NCBI GenBank assembly: GCA_963737545.1
Contig: CAVTTH010000003.1
Span: forward strand, 496,001 to 560,000
Direction of reading: 5' to 3'
Origin: CAVTTH01 sp963737545
Lineage (GTDB): Bacteria; Verrucomicrobiota; Verrucomicrobiia; Chthoniobacterales; UBA10450
DNA: 64,000 nt
The notes below the pieces were generated by a model. It made no database searches. It was not told the origin of the DNA and saw nothing but the letters and a program-made list of their open reading frames with translations. Of this stretch, positions 12,713 through 21,928 are shown in pieces. Position 1 is the stretch's first letter. Each line of letters opens with the position of its first letter. Both the position numbers and the translations under genes were made by a program.

Positions 12713-15377
12713 ATGAAAACGAAAGCTAGTGGTCGCTCTTTGAAGCGCAGCGCGCTCGCACTCTGTGCTGCTTCCATTCTTGCAGCGGGTCCATCGGCGG
12801 CAAGCGCGGCTCAGACCAACCGAACTCTTTTTGCTCGTCCAGACGCACTGTCCGGTGCCTCCAGCTACGCGTTCACTACGACCACGAGCGGCACATTCAC
12901 AGACATGAGTAGTGGGACGACGCAGTTGGTTGCTCCTGGCGCCCACAATGTGACTTCCGCGATCACGAACCTGCCCTTTGATTTCTATATGCTGGGAACG
13001 AGATCCACCAAATTTAGCGTTGGCTCGAATGGCTATATCCAGCTGTCCGCCGCCAATGGTTCGAGCCCGGACGCGCTAGGAACACCAAACGTTCCCTTGA
13101 TTACGGCGCTCGGCGGCGACCTCGGAGTCAGCTCAAGAGGCGGCAAGATTCACTACAAGGTCACCGGCTCCGCGCCAAACCGCGTGCTGACTGTCGAATT
13201 TCTCAACATGACGATCATCTATGACGGGTTTGGCGCTCAAAGCAACGGGACTTACCAGGTGCGCTTGTACGAAACAACTGGCAGCATCGAGTTCGTGTAC
13301 GGCCCAATGAATAGGAACACCACCAGCGGCCAGAATACTCTGTTCATCGGCTTCTCGATCAACAACACGGATGACAGCTTTGCCACGGTCGACACCGCGA
13401 ACATGGTGCACACCACCGGAACTCTCACGGGAAACCAGTATCCCTTCGGCGTACCCATGGTGAACCTGGATTCACCCGTTGAGAGCTCGCGCAGGACCTA
13501 CATGTTTACGCCGCCGATCCCGACTGCGCCTACCAATCTGACGTTCACAAATGTTACCTACCACTCCATGATCCTGCATTGGGTGGACTCGCCTACCGAA
13601 CGAGTTTACGAGATCGACCGTTCGACGGACGGTATCAACTATTCTTTCGTGACGATCCTTCCTCAGAATTCCACGACGTTTCAACCGATCGATCTTTCTC
13701 CGAGCACGACCTACTTTTGGAAGATCTATGCCATCTCAGACGGCGGAGTAAGTCCGGCGTTGGCCGGGAGCGAGATGACATCAGCTCTTACCGCCGCGGT
13801 TACTAATACCAACGACAGCGGCCCTGGCTCATTGCGCTAGGCTCTCATCGAGGCAGAAGATGGTGACACGATCACATTCAACATGGCCGGGTCCGCGACG
13901 ACGAGTTCAATAATCTCCCTAACAAGTGGTCAGCTGATGATCGACAAGAATATCACGATCAGCGGACCGGGCGCAGATGTTCTTACTGTGGAGCGAAACG
14001 TAGCTGCGCCCGCTTCCCGCATATTTCTTGTCAATTCCCTCCATACCGTGACCATAGAAGGGCTAACGATCAGCAACGGATTCGCTCAAGGTGGTGGCTC
14101 CGCTTCTGCAGGTGCTGGCATCTACAACGATCACAGCGTTCTTACGGTCAGCGACTGCGTTCTGAGCGGCAACCTCTCGGCAGCATCGGGCCGGTATGGC
14201 GGCGCGATCTATAACGGCGGCGATAGCGGCAACGCGACACTAACCGTGGTCAATAGCACCCTGAGCGGTAACTCGACCAGTAACGGATTCGGGGGTGGCA
14301 TTTCCAATAATGGCACTTTTGGCGGCAGCGCGACCTTGACCGTGGTTAACAGCACCTTGAGCGGCAACTCAGCATCGCCGTCGGGCGGCGGTGCCATCGA
14401 CAATGACGCCAGCGGTGGCGGCAGCGCGCCGTTGACCGTAGTCAACAGCACCTTGAGCGGAAATTCAGGCGCCGCCGGAATCTATAACATCGGGACCAGC
14501 CTGAGAATCGGAAACACGATTCTCAAGACGGGCAGTTCTGGAGGGAACATTTTCAACGTCAACGGCAGCTTCACTTCGTTAGGCTACAATCTGAGCGACG
14601 ATGACGGCAGTGGTTTGCTAACCGGCACTGGCGACCAGATCAACACCGATCCACTCCTCGGCCCGCTGGCGAACAACGGCGGTCCGACCCCGACACACGC
14701 ACCGCTTTCGAACAGCCCGGCGCTCGACCGGGGCAAGGATAACCCTGGAGGCACTCCCACCGGACAGGATCAGCGCGGAAGCGTCCGGCCTGTCATTTAC
14801 GACCTTACCATCACCCCGCCGGCGGATGGGGACCGGAGCGACATCGGAGCGGTCGAACTCTCTCCGAGTCTGATCCCGACGAGCGCGGTCTCGCGTAAGA
14901 CGCACGGAGCCGACGGCGATTTCGATATCAACTTACCGCTCACCGGCACGCCCGGCCTTGAATGCCGCAGGGGCGGAGCGACCAACGACTACCAAATTGT
15001 TCTTACCTTTGGCCAGGCCCTCACTGACGATAGCATCACCGATCGGTAGCGGAAGCGTCAGCAGCATCAGTGGCAACGGCACGGCATCGGTTATGGTAAA
15101 TCTTACTGGTGTCACCAATGCCCAACACCTCTTGCTGACTTTGCTCGGAATTACTGATGGCCCGAACGCCTTGAACTTCTCCGTTCCGATGGACGTCCTG
15201 GTCGGCGATATCAACGGCAACGGCGCCGTGAACGCTGGTGACATCAGCGTGGTGAAGGGACTATCCGGCATGCCGGTCAGCACGTCCAATTTCCGATCGG
15301 ATGTGACTGCTAACGGAGCGATCAATTCGGCCGACGTTAATCTGGTGAAGTTACAATCAGGCACGTCGCTGCCTTGA
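12713..15377 (+). CDS. Large secreted beta-helix protein with dockerin-like end (TAG at 13838, frame break near 15041)
   Basis: Secreted protein of about 887 residues once two interruptions are bridged. Order: signal peptide (residues 1-36, ending ASAA); a beta-rich domain; an FN3-like domain (about 265-370); a SLR-x-ALIEAEDGDTITF motif; a right-handed beta-helix with three exact-period VVNSTLSGN repeats; a choice-of-anchor-Q-like segment (NTDPLLGPLANNGGPTPTH ... DIGAVE); a module beginning SRKTHGADGDFDINLP; and two dockerin-like calcium loops (GDINGNGAVNAGD, VTANGAINSAD). A TAG at 13838-13840 replaces an expected CAG in the same frame, and a one-base insertion lies near 15041. ATG 12713 has GGAG six bases upstream. 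The C-terminal module is shared with the next gene. Probably surface attached or scaffolding; function unknown. Confidence 0.75.
14240..14470. repeat. Three tandem 96-base repeats in the beta-helix
   Basis: The segment coding LTVVNSTLSGN recurs starting at 14240, 14336 and 14432, an exact 96-base (32-residue) period. They encode successive beta-helix turns. Confidence 0.85.
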
Positions 15378-15618
15378 AAAGGCTCGACGATCCATCGAAT
15401 CGATACGAATTGTTCCCCTAACAAATAACGCAATCGCATCATCAAGACTGGCATTACTTATCGCCAGTCCCCGGCGGTGTTTCTTACTTGACTGGCCACA
15501 CCCCGAGCCAGAACAATCGCTGCGACCTCAGCCTTGGACCCCGATCCTCCAGATTGCACGACTCGGCCGTCGTGCAGCGGCTCGGCGAATAGGCTTGGGT
15601 CGGTAATGGAGTCTTAAT

Positions 15619-17325
15619 ATGAAACGATCACACACAACGCCGCGAGGTACATGCTGGTCGAAAATAATCGTTGTCGCGGGAATCTTTTTCCTATCGCATT
15701 TCGGCGCGGGGCACGCTCTGGCTGCACCGCCTAACCAGCAGGGACTGGCCGGGAAAATTACCATCGTCGATCAAAACGGCCGCCGCGTTCCGAATGCCCG
15801 GCCGTCAGCTACCAGCCAGATCTTCGATGTCACGGTCGGACCGGGCGGTATGACCGTTTTTTCGCCTGACACGCTCAACATCGCAGTCGGCGACACCGTC
15901 CGCTGGACGTGGGCGAGTAGCAATCACAGTGTCTCAAGCGGCAATCCTTGCGCGATTGATTCGCAATTCTGCTCGCCGGACGATATGAATTGCCCTTCTG
16001 GCGTTCTTTCCAATATGGGTACCGTCTACCAGCATACCTTCGCGCAAGCTGGTACCTATTCTTACTTTTGCGTCGCGCATTGCGATCGCGGAATGACCGG
16101 CACGATTACCGTCGCGGCGGCTTGCACACCGCCACCAGCGGACATGGTGGGTTGGTGGCCAGGCGATGGCAGCGCGCGCGATATCCAGAACGCCAGAAAC
16201 GGAGCTTTGCAAGGCGGCGCGACGTTCGCTCCTGGCCTGGTAGGCGAGGCGTTCAGCTTCAACGGCGCTAGCAGCGATGTGGCTGTGACAGACGCTCCAG
16301 CACTTGATCCTACCCAACAAATAACGCTCGATGCTTGGGTGTTTCCGACAGCTGATGCCGGGCCAGGCGATGTGGTCAGCATGATAGTGAACAAGGAATT
16401 AGACTCAAGTCATGTCCAGTACCAGATCGCACGAAGAAATATGGGTGTTTGCACCTCCGGAAATGGCATCCCATTGGGAAATTTCGCCTTTTTCCTCAGG
16501 GGCATCTCCCTTCCGGACGACTGCGGAGGTTGGGTTGACGGCGGGGCTCAACTTCCGCTCAACAATTGGAGTCATATTGCTGTGACTTATGATGGCACAA
16601 TCGTTAACGCTTACGTCAACGGCGCCCTAACGCGACAGATCTCGACCAGCGGTCCACTGACAACCACTAATGGCTCCCTGCACATCGGCGCACGCTCAAG
16701 TCTCGCGAATTGGGCTGGTTTGATTGACGAAGTAGAACTTTTCAGCCGCGCGCTCTCACAAGCAGAGGTGCAGTCCATCTTCAACGCTGGGACCGCGGGG
16801 AAGTGCAAGCCTCCGCAACCGACCGCGGCGTTCTCGCGCAAAACACAAGGCGGAGCGGGAAACTTCGACGTTGACCTCATGCCCAACGGCACCCCCGGCA
16901 TCGAGTGTCGCAGTGGCGGCGCATCTGGTGTGTATCAAATGATCATTCAGTTCGCTAATCCTGTCACCGTCGTCTCGGCCAGTCTGATTAGCGGCAACGG
17001 CTCGGCCAGTCTATCCAGCGTCAACGGTGCAACGGTGACTGTCGATCTCATGAACGTTACGAACGCGCAGACGATCGTCGCGAAGCTCACAGGCGTGAAT
17101 GACGGCACACTCTCCGGCGACGTCCCGGTGGCGATGAGCGTGCTCCTCGGCGACACGAACGGGAACCGCTCGGTCAACGCCGGGGACGTAGCACAGACCA
17201 AAGGCCAATCCGGGCAGGCGGTCACGGCGGCTAACTTCCGCGAAGACGTGAACGCGAACGGCTCGATCAACGCCGGCGACGTCGCGCAGGTCAAATCGCA
17301 ATCGGGCGCGATATTGCCGCCCTAA
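15619..17325 (+). CDS. Secreted cupredoxin-LamG protein with dockerin-like end
   Basis: 568 residues, signal peptide ending near ALA (residues 1-36). Residues ~75-170 form a plastocyanin-like copper domain: the N-terminal ligand His in SNHSVSSG, then C-V-A-H-C-D-R-G-M, which places Cys, His (+3) and Met (+8) exactly as in type 1 copper proteins. Residues ~180-395 are a LamG/concanavalin-like domain (DMVGWWPGDGSA, NNWSHIAVTYDG, LIDEVELFSRAL). The C-terminus carries the same module as the gene upstream (SRKTQGGAGNFDVDL) and two dockerin-like calcium loops (DTNGNRSVNAGD, VNANGSINAGD). The extra insertion between the His and Cys ligands is long. It follows the previous gene by 241 bases. Function unknown; extracellular electron transfer or glycan binding are both possible. 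Confidence 0.8.
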   Translation: MKRSHTTPRGTCWSKIIVVAGIFFLSHFGAGHALAAPPNQQGLAGKITIVDQNGRRVPNARPSATSQIFDVTVGPGGMTVFSPDTLNIAVGDTVRWTWASSNHSVSSGNPCAIDSQFCSPDDMNCPSGVLSNMGTVYQHTFAQAGTYSYFCVAHCDRGMTGTITVAAACTPPPADMVGWWPGDGSARDIQNARNGALQGGATFAPGLVGEAFSFNGASSDVAVTDAPALDPTQQITLDAWVFPTADAGPGDVVSMIVNKELDSSHVQYQIARRNMGVCTSGNGIPLGNFAFFLRGISLPDDCGGWVDGGAQLPLNNWSHIAVTYDGTIVNAYVNGALTRQISTSGPLTTTNGSLHIGARSSLANWAGLIDEVELFSRALSQAEVQSIFNAGTAGKCKPPQPTAAFSRKTQGGAGNFDVDLMPNGTPGIECRSGGASGVYQMIIQFANPVTVVSASLISGNGSASLSSVNGATVTVDLMNVTNAQTIVAKLTGVNDGTLSGDVPVAMSVLLGDTNGNRSVNAGDVAQTKGQSGQAVTAANFREDVNANGSINAGDVAQVKSQSGAILPP

Positions 17326-17329
17326 CTGC

Positions 17330-17341
17330 GGGCGCGCGCCC
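17330..17341. terminator. GC palindrome between convergent genes
   Basis: The 12-base perfect palindrome GGGCGCGCGCCC lies 5 bases after the stop of the cupredoxin gene and 13 bases before the end of the converging CCA gene. No T-run; a weak two-way stop signal at best. Confidence 0.3.
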
Positions 17342-17353
17342 GGTTGAGTTGAC

Positions 17354-18694
17354 CTACAATGATTGTTCGCCTAACGAGTATTCTTTCTTAACCCAAACGA
17401 GCGCTTCTTCGCGCGAACGCAATTCGCCCTCGAGCTGTCGCGTCTCGACCGCTTCCAGAATCTCGCCGATGCGCGGCCCCGGCTTCAGTCCGAGAGCGAG
17501 CAAATCGTTTCCGCGCACCAGCGGTGGCGGAATGATCGGCTCGTTTGCAAACTCCTCGCGCTTTCGCACGAGGAACTCGTAGTTGTCCATCATACCGTGG
17601 CTGCTCGCGCAATCGACCCGATGCAATTCCAGTTCATCAGGAAACGTCGGGCGCGCCATGAAGCGCTTTAGTTTCGCCACGCGCATCTTCGGCACATCCT
17701 TGAACACCATGTGCTGACGCACGGCTTCGACCGTCGCGTCGATCTCGGCTCGCGAGAAGCGCAAACGCGACATGACTGCTTCAGTCATTTCCGCGCCGAC
17801 GCGATCGTGCGCGTTGAAACGAATGCGACCGGCTTCATCGACTGAGGCAGTGGGCGGCTTGCCGATATCGTGAAACAGGACAGCGAAGACGAGCGGGAGC
17901 GATGCTTCCGGCGGCAGCAATTCCAGCATGATCCGGGTATGCTTGAAGACGTCGCCCTCGGGATGAAACTGTGGCGGCTGCTCGCAGCCCTTCATCGCTT
18001 CAAGCTCGGGCAAAATCACTTTCATCAAACCGCTCGCATCAAGAAGATCCCAGCCACGACTCCGGTGAGGTGAAAGAAAAATGCGAACCAGTTCCTCGCG
18101 AATCCGCTCGGCACTAATCTCCTTGATTGAATCGGCGTTTGCGACAAGCGCGCTCCAGGTCGCTGGTTCAATTTCAAATTCAAGCACCGTGGCGAAGCGA
18201 ATGGCGCGCAACATTCGCAATCGATCTTCGCCAAAGCGCTGCGCCGGATCGCCGATCGCGCGAACCAATCGTGCCTCGATATCCGCCCGCCCGCCAACGA
18301 AATCGAGGACCTGGTCCGTGGCGGGATCAAAGAACATTCCGTTGATGGTGAAGTCGCGTCGAACCGCGTCCTCCTCCGGCGTGGAAAAATGCACTTCGAT
18401 TGGATGCCGCCCGTCCAGGTAGGCGGCATCGGAACGAAAGGTGGCGACTTCGAATTGAAATCCTTGTTCGAGCACCACGATGACGCCGAAGTGCGCGCCG
18501 ACTGCGTAGGTTCGGGCGAAAAGTTTTTGCACGATCTCGGGTCGCGCATCCGTCGCGACATCGAAGTCCTTGGGCGTCTGGCCGCGCCACAAATCACGTA
18601 CACATCCGCCCGCGAAGTACGCAATGTGCCCATGAGCGGTCAGCCGCGCGACGATCTCGCGCGCGGCGGCTTCCATCGGCCTTTCGGGTTTCAT
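17354..18694 (-). CDS. cca: CCA tRNA nucleotidyltransferase / poly(A) polymerase family
   Basis: 446 residues. The nucleotidyltransferase head carries FAGGCVRDLWRGQTPKDFDVAT, with the GG and DxD-type metal ligands, then RRDFTINGMFFDP and the RNA-binding GEDRLRMLRAIRFA segment. The middle has an HD domain (FAVLFHDIGKP), as in bacterial CCA enzymes with phosphohydrolase activity. It adds or repairs the 3'-CCA of tRNA; members of this class II family can instead be poly(A) polymerases, and sequence alone does not separate the two fully. The start at 18694 gives a normal N-terminus. The gene converges with the cupredoxin gene. Confidence 0.88.
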   Translation of the reverse strand: MKPERPMEAAAREIVARLTAHGHIAYFAGGCVRDLWRGQTPKDFDVATDARPEIVQKLFARTYAVGAHFGVIVVLEQGFQFEVATFRSDAAYLDGRHPIEVHFSTPEEDAVRRDFTINGMFFDPATDQVLDFVGGRADIEARLVRAIGDPAQRFGEDRLRMLRAIRFATVLEFEIEPATWSALVANADSIKEISAERIREELVRIFLSPHRSRGWDLLDASGLMKVILPELEAMKGCEQPPQFHPEGDVFKHTRIMLELLPPEASLPLVFAVLFHDIGKPPTASVDEAGRIRFNAHDRVGAEMTEAVMSRLRFSRAEIDATVEAVRQHMVFKDVPKMRVAKLKRFMARPTFPDELELHRVDCASSHGMMDNYEFLVRKREEFANEPIIPPPLVRGNDLLALGLKPGPRIGEILEAVETRQLEGELRSREEALVWVKKEYSLGEQSL

Positions 18695-18738
18695 GGCAGC
18701 GCAAGCTAGAAGCTGCGCCCCGCCCGTCCAAGTTTTAC

Positions 18739-18861
18739 TTAGTGGGTATGGACGCCGGTCGTCACTGAATGGCCGCTATCTGTGCGCACAGTGGTCGAGC
18801 AGCCGCCAAAAACTACCAGCAGAAGGATCGCGCCGAGAGAGGAAAGAAGGATAGTTCGCAT
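18739..18861 (-). CDS. Small lipoprotein, 40 residues
   Basis: A 40-residue protein beginning MRTILLSSLGAILLL with the lipobox VFGGC at residues 17-21, then a short polar tail rich in Thr, Ser and His (ending GVHTH). It has all features of a lipoprotein signal followed by a ~20-residue mature peptide. It lies between the CCA gene and the acyl-CoA synthetase gene on the same strand. No family is recognised. An intact frame of this composition is unlikely by chance, but no clear ribosome site is visible. Confidence 0.6.
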   Translation of the reverse strand: MRTILLSSLGAILLLVVFGGCSTTVRTDSGHSVTTGVHTH

Positions 18862-18929
18862 AAAGATGAATGTTGATTGTTTCTCTGTATTCGAAGATTG
18901 ACGGAGTGTTGAATGTCTGTCGAGAAAAG

Positions 18930-20387
18930 TTACGAGGGCGCGGCAAACTTTTGAGCGAGCTCGCGGCGGCTAAATTTTCCCCGCTCATTCACCGGGATTT
19001 GATCGATCAAAAAAATCCGCCTTGGAATCTGCCAGCCGCTCAAACGCCGCCGGCACGACTCAATCAAATCGGACTCCTTCACCTCCGCGGCGGCGACCAC
19101 GCAAGCTGCGACTTCTTCATTGCGCAGCGACGACAGCCGTCCAAATACCACCGCCTCTCGAACGCCGGCGCATCGCAGTAATTCGGCTTCCACTTCAATC
19201 GGGTTCACCTTTTTTCCCGCGACATTAATGATGTCGGAAATCCGGCCGACGATGCGCAGGCCACGCGGAGTTTCGCGGAGCAAATCGTCGGGAACGAAAC
19301 GGCCGCCGCCAAGCTTTGGGTTATCCGGTTCCAGAAAATATCCGTCTGCAACCGCGGCGCTGCGCACCCGCACGCGACCGGCCGATGCATCCGGCTCTAG
19401 CCATTCCAGTTTCACGCCCTTCATGGGGCGACCGACAAAACCCTCTTCGAACACGGTGCCATCGCGATCGTAACAAATCCCGCCACATTCCGACGATCCG
19501 TAAAAGGAATGAATCGGCTGATTGAATTTCTCGTGAAATTTTCTGGCCACAGCCACGGCCAGAGGCGCGCCGGCCGAAATGCATAATCGCAAGTGTGGCA
19601 ATTCCGGTGGGTCGTCCACTTTGGCGAGCGCCTGGTAAAGAATCGGCATGCCAGGAAACACCGTCGCAGCCGAGTGCGCGAGATTATCGAGCAAGGCGCG
19701 TGGTAAGCGATCGTCACTTAGCACGATGGGCACGGCGCGCGCGAGCAATGGCGTGATGACATTGCTGAAGCCGTAGGAATGGGAAACTGAAATGACGGCA
19801 AAGTTTCGATCGCCTTCATGAATTCCCATCGTGTCACAAATCTGCTCGCAATCCGCCAGTAGTTGTTCGCTCAGGAAACGGATCGCGCGCGGCGCGGCTG
19901 TAGTTCCGGAAGTCAATTTCAAGAGCGACGGAATCGAGCCCCCCCAATCGATGCGAGTATGCGCGAGGTCGCGAATGGTAATTTCTTCCGTTTTCGCCAC
20001 GTCTGTTGCAGAATGCTGGGGTCTGCCGCCAGAGATGGCGGCAGCTAAATCGAAAGCGGTAGCAACCGCAGCGACATGACAGATTCTCGACACCGCCTCA
20101 CATTCCGACGGCGCCATTGATTGCTCGAGTGGAAGGACCACCAGTTGCCTGCGCAGACACGCCAGCAGGATTGACGGCCAGTCTTCGTGGTTACCGATTT
20201 GGACCGCAACGACCGCGCCGGCAGCGAACGATTCCAGTTTCGCGGCGATGGCCTGCGCGCGCATTTCTACCTCGCGAAATGTCCGCCGCACGCCGCCGCG
20301 CACATCAAAGATCGCGGGTCGATCGGCGGCACGAGCGAGTGTGCCGGCCCAGGCCCGGAGCAGCGGATTCTCGAGTTCAGATTTCAT
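18930..20387 (-). CDS. AMP-binding acyl-CoA synthetase / ligase
   Basis: 485-residue member of the ANL adenylate-forming superfamily. The P-loop-like A3 motif is LKLTSGTTAAPRA, A5 is FYGSSECGG, A7/A8 are GYFLEP and RISDIINVAGKKVNPIEVE, and the catalytic lysine near the end is in NERGKFSRREL. Such enzymes activate a carboxylic acid as an acyl-AMP and transfer it to CoA or a carrier protein. The residues that select the acid do not reveal the substrate. ATG 20387 is chosen as the family-like N-terminus; the frame is open to 20450. It is transcribed divergently from rpmE, with 49 bases between the two starts. Confidence 0.8.
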   Translation of the reverse strand: MKSELENPLLRAWAGTLARAADRPAIFDVRGGVRRTFREVEMRAQAIAAKLESFAAGAVVAVQIGNHEDWPSILLACLRRQLVVLPLEQSMAPSECEAVSRICHVAAVATAFDLAAAISGGRPQHSATDVAKTEEITIRDLAHTRIDWGGSIPSLLKLTSGTTAAPRAIRFLSEQLLADCEQICDTMGIHEGDRNFAVISVSHSYGFSNVITPLLARAVPIVLSDDRLPRALLDNLAHSAATVFPGMPILYQALAKVDDPPELPHLRLCISAGAPLAVAVARKFHEKFNQPIHSFYGSSECGGICYDRDGTVFEEGFVGRPMKGVKLEWLEPDASAGRVRVRSAAVADGYFLEPDNPKLGGGRFVPDDLLRETPRGLRIVGRISDIINVAGKKVNPIEVEAELLRCAGVREAVVFGRLSSLRNEEVAACVVAAAEVKESDLIESCRRRLSGWQIPRRIFLIDQIPVNERGKFSRRELAQKFAAPS

Positions 20388-20436
20388 CCCTTGCGCGATC
20401 CGCCGGTCGCGAATAAGTTCGCGCTCCTTTTTGAAC

Positions 20437-20664
20437 ATGAAAGCGGGCATCCATCCTGAATATTTCGAGACCGATATCGTCTGTGCGTGCGGCGCGGTTT
20501 ACCATACCCGTTCGACCAAGCGTGACATTAAAATCGGCATCTGCGCCGCTTGCCATCCGTTTTTCACCGGCGAACAAAAGTTTGTCGACACCGCCGGTCG
20601 CGTGGAGAAATTCGCGCGCCGCTACGGTAGCACCAAGGCCACACGCGTGGCCAAGAAATCTTAG
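20437..20664 (+). CDS. rpmE: 50S ribosomal protein L31, zinc type
   Basis: 75 residues with the L31 signature: MKAGIHPEYFETDIVCACGAV, then HTRSTKRDIKIGICAACHPFFTG, and QKFVDTAGRVEKFARRYG. The cysteines CxC and CxxC are the zinc ligands of the C+ form, which supports growth when zinc is plentiful. ATG 20437 gives the family-standard start. It precedes prfA, a common neighbourhood. Confidence 0.95.
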   Translation: MKAGIHPEYFETDIVCACGAVYHTRSTKRDIKIGICAACHPFFTGEQKFVDTAGRVEKFARRYGSTKATRVAKKS

Positions 20665-20706
20665 CTCTCCTTTAGCGGTTCCGAAGGCTTTCGGAGTCGC
20701 ACCCTC

Positions 20707-20723
20707 GGCGGTCGGAGACCGCC
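20707..20723. repeat. Short palindromic hairpin before prfA
   Basis: GGCGGTC / GACCGCC with a 3-base loop, ending 9 bases before the prfA start. The position would place it over the ribosome site. It may be a short intergenic palindromic repeat or a translational control hairpin; no T-run follows. Confidence 0.4.
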
Positions 20724-20732
20724 GCTACGGCC

Positions 20733-21812
20733 ATGGACTATACCCATCTAATCGCACGGAAACGTGAGCGCTTCGAGCAGCTCGAACGCGAGATCGCGGA
20801 CCCGGCTCTTTTCGAAAATCGCAAACGCGCCAGCGAAATCATGCGGGAACACGCCAGCGTGAAGCAATTGCTCGCGCGCTGGGCCGAACTCGAAACCGCG
20901 CGGCGTCAGTTGGAAGATAATCGCGAACTTGCTTCTTCGGCCGACGAGGACCTCGCGAAGATGGCGCACGAGGAAATTCCGGAACTGGAGAAGCGCGTCG
21001 TTGATCTCGAACGCGACATGCAGATCGCGCTGCTTCCTCCCAACGAAAATGAGAACCGCGATGCCATCATTGAAATCCGCGCCGGAACCGGCGGAAGCGA
21101 AGCGGCCATTTTCGCGGCTGATCTTTTTCGCATGTATAATCGTTACGCCGAAGCCGAAGGACTGGAGATAGAGGAGCTTGAATCGAGTCCCTCGGAACTG
21201 GGCGGCCTGAAGGAAGTGATCTTTCGAGTTTCGGGCGAATCAGTCTTTCGCAAACTGCGTTATGAGAGCGGCGTGCATCGGGTCCAGCGCGTCCCCGCGA
21301 CCGAAGCGCAAGGACGCATCCACACTTCCACCGCGACCGTCGCGGTGTTGCCGGAAGCCGAGGAAGTCGATTTCGAGCTAAAGCCCGAGGATCTCCGTAT
21401 CGAAGTTTGCCGTGCGGGCGGACCGGGCGGCCAAGGCGTGAACACGACCGATTCCGCCGTGCAGGTGATGTACATCCCGACGGGAAGAATTGTGCGCTGC
21501 CAGGACGGACGCAGCCAGCAGAAGAACAAGGAAAAAGCACTAAAGATTTTGCGCGCGCGACTTCTCGAGGACAAGCAGCGCGAAGAAGAAGCGAAATATT
21601 CCGCGACCCGTAACAGCCAGATCGGTTCGGGTGGTCGCGAGGAAAAAATTCGCACCTACAATTTCCCGCAGAACCGCATCACCGATCATCGCATCGGCTT
21701 GACGCTCTACAATCTCGATCGCGTAATGGAAGGTGATCTCGGCGAAATGATCGCCGCGCTGCAAGCGGCGGATCTTCAGGCGCGGTTGAAGGAATCTTCG
21801 CTCGCAAGTTGA
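20733..21812 (+). CDS. prfA: Peptide chain release factor 1
   Basis: 359 residues, standard RF1 length. The stop-codon recognition tripeptide PAT is in HRVQRVPATEAQGRIHTS, identifying RF1 (UAA/UAG) rather than RF2. The catalytic GGQ is in GGPGGQGVN, whose glutamine is the target of PrmC methylation. The coiled N-terminal domain and the C-terminal RITDHRIGLTLYNLD are complete. In many relatives prmC follows directly; here two secreted-protein genes lie between them. Confidence 0.97.
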   Translation: MDYTHLIARKRERFEQLEREIADPALFENRKRASEIMREHASVKQLLARWAELETARRQLEDNRELASSADEDLAKMAHEEIPELEKRVVDLERDMQIALLPPNENENRDAIIEIRAGTGGSEAAIFAADLFRMYNRYAEAEGLEIEELESSPSELGGLKEVIFRVSGESVFRKLRYESGVHRVQRVPATEAQGRIHTSTATVAVLPEAEEVDFELKPEDLRIEVCRAGGPGGQGVNTTDSAVQVMYIPTGRIVRCQDGRSQQKNKEKALKILRARLLEDKQREEEAKYSATRNSQIGSGGREEKIRTYNFPQNRITDHRIGLTLYNLDRVMEGDLGEMIAALQAADLQARLKESSLAS

Positions 21813-21928
21813 GGCAGCAGGCCAAAATTGTTTTTCCGCGAAATGCCGTTAAATTCCGCGGACGCGAACGCCACGGGCAGCGCTCGAATCACAAGATGAC
21901 CTCGAATTTCCCAGGGAACCGGCGATCT

